Assembly (NCBI GenBank): GCA_007134665.1
Contig: SLKH01000204.1
Span: 1 to 22,680 of the forward strand
Length of the DNA stretch: 22,680 bases
Origin: Balneolaceae bacterium
GTDB taxonomy: Bacteria > Bacteroidota > Rhodothermia > Balneolales > Balneolaceae
Direction of reading: 5' to 3'
The notes beneath the pieces were generated by a model, which saw only the letters and a list, made by a program, of their open reading frames with translations, was not told the DNA's origin and made no database searches. The number at the start of each line of letters is the position of its first letter. Position 1 is the stretch's first letter. The position numbers were made by a program, and so were the translations under genes. Of the stretch, positions 22,634-22,680 are shown in pieces.

Positions 22634-22680
22634 GGGAGAGTGGGAGAGTGGGAGAGTGGGAGAGTGGGAGAGTGGGAGAG
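22634..22680. repeat. 8-bp tandem repeat GGGAGAGT, running off the window
   Basis: Five complete copies of GGGAGAGT and 7 nt of a sixth occur head to tail without a mismatch, and the array is cut by the window end. Each unit supplies a GGG run 5 nt from the next, so four consecutive runs meet the usual G-quadruplex pattern on the plus strand. The upstream spacer (22496-22633) shows no gene, although an ATG at 22612 is open in frame into the repeat. Confidence 0.9.

Noticed and set aside
1..22680. Search for tRNA, rRNA, CRISPR arrays, transposases, integrases, toxin-antitoxin pairs or defence genes
   Set aside because: None were seen. All strong coding regions are housekeeping, signalling or envelope genes, and no multi-gene undescribed system is evident.

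Overview
This is a 22.7 kb stretch of an ordinary bacterial chromosome, moderately AT-rich by eye. Seventeen protein-coding genes are well supported. I see no tRNA, rRNA, CRISPR array, insertion sequence, phage gene or integron. The likely source is the Bacteroidota/Balneolota/Rhodothermota group, with Balneolota (Balneolaceae-like) my best guess. The reasons are -7 boxes of the TAnnTTTG type before several genes, mostly weak or absent Shine-Dalgarno sequences, a DUF3857/transglutaminase-fold secreted protein and an S9B dipeptidyl peptidase IV, a DUF3109 protein directly before rpoN, and a HisKA_2-type membrane kinase. The phylum call is inference.

Layout. (1) Positions 301-2385, minus strand: a two-gene two-component operon. 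The kinase has a degenerate receiver, a FixL-like PAS domain and a NarL-type (HisKA_3) kinase core; it is followed by its LuxR/NarL-family response regulator. (2) Positions 2539-2970, plus: ndk, with a good promoter and an intrinsic terminator. (3) Positions 3328-5043, plus: a multi-span membrane HisKA_2 kinase, convergent with xseA (5133-6401, minus). (4) Positions 6587-18181, plus: a long same-direction run of nine genes: pyrC, a DUF3857 protein, tsaB, accD, a DPP IV peptidase, obgE, dprA, a DUF3109 protein and rpoN. Several neighbours overlap or sit within 30 nt (DUF3857/tsaB by ATGA, obgE/dprA, DUF3109/rpoN). (5) Positions 18185-20182, minus: an Lrp/AsnC regulator followed 9 nt later by an unrecognised exported membrane protein that converges on rpoN with a 3-nt gap. 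(6) Positions 20431-22495, plus: serS and a DUF4159 exported protein. (7) The window ends inside an 8-bp tandem repeat (GGGAGAGT).

Most genes are housekeeping: pyrimidine synthesis and nucleotide pools (pyrC, ndk), tRNA modification and charging (tsaB, serS), fatty-acid synthesis (accD), ribosome assembly (obgE), DNA metabolism (xseA, dprA) and transcription (rpoN, Lrp). I did not find a clear undescribed multi-gene system. The best leads are at residue level. AccD has lost all four zinc-ribbon cysteines while keeping the rest of the fold. The first kinase has a PAS domain that retains the FixL heme-ligand His and the distal Arg at the exact FixL spacing. The DUF3857 protein has a transglutaminase fold whose Cys and His appear replaced. 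The second kinase has an H-box reading HDR instead of HHR. The terminal G-tract tandem repeat is open in frame with an upstream ATG.
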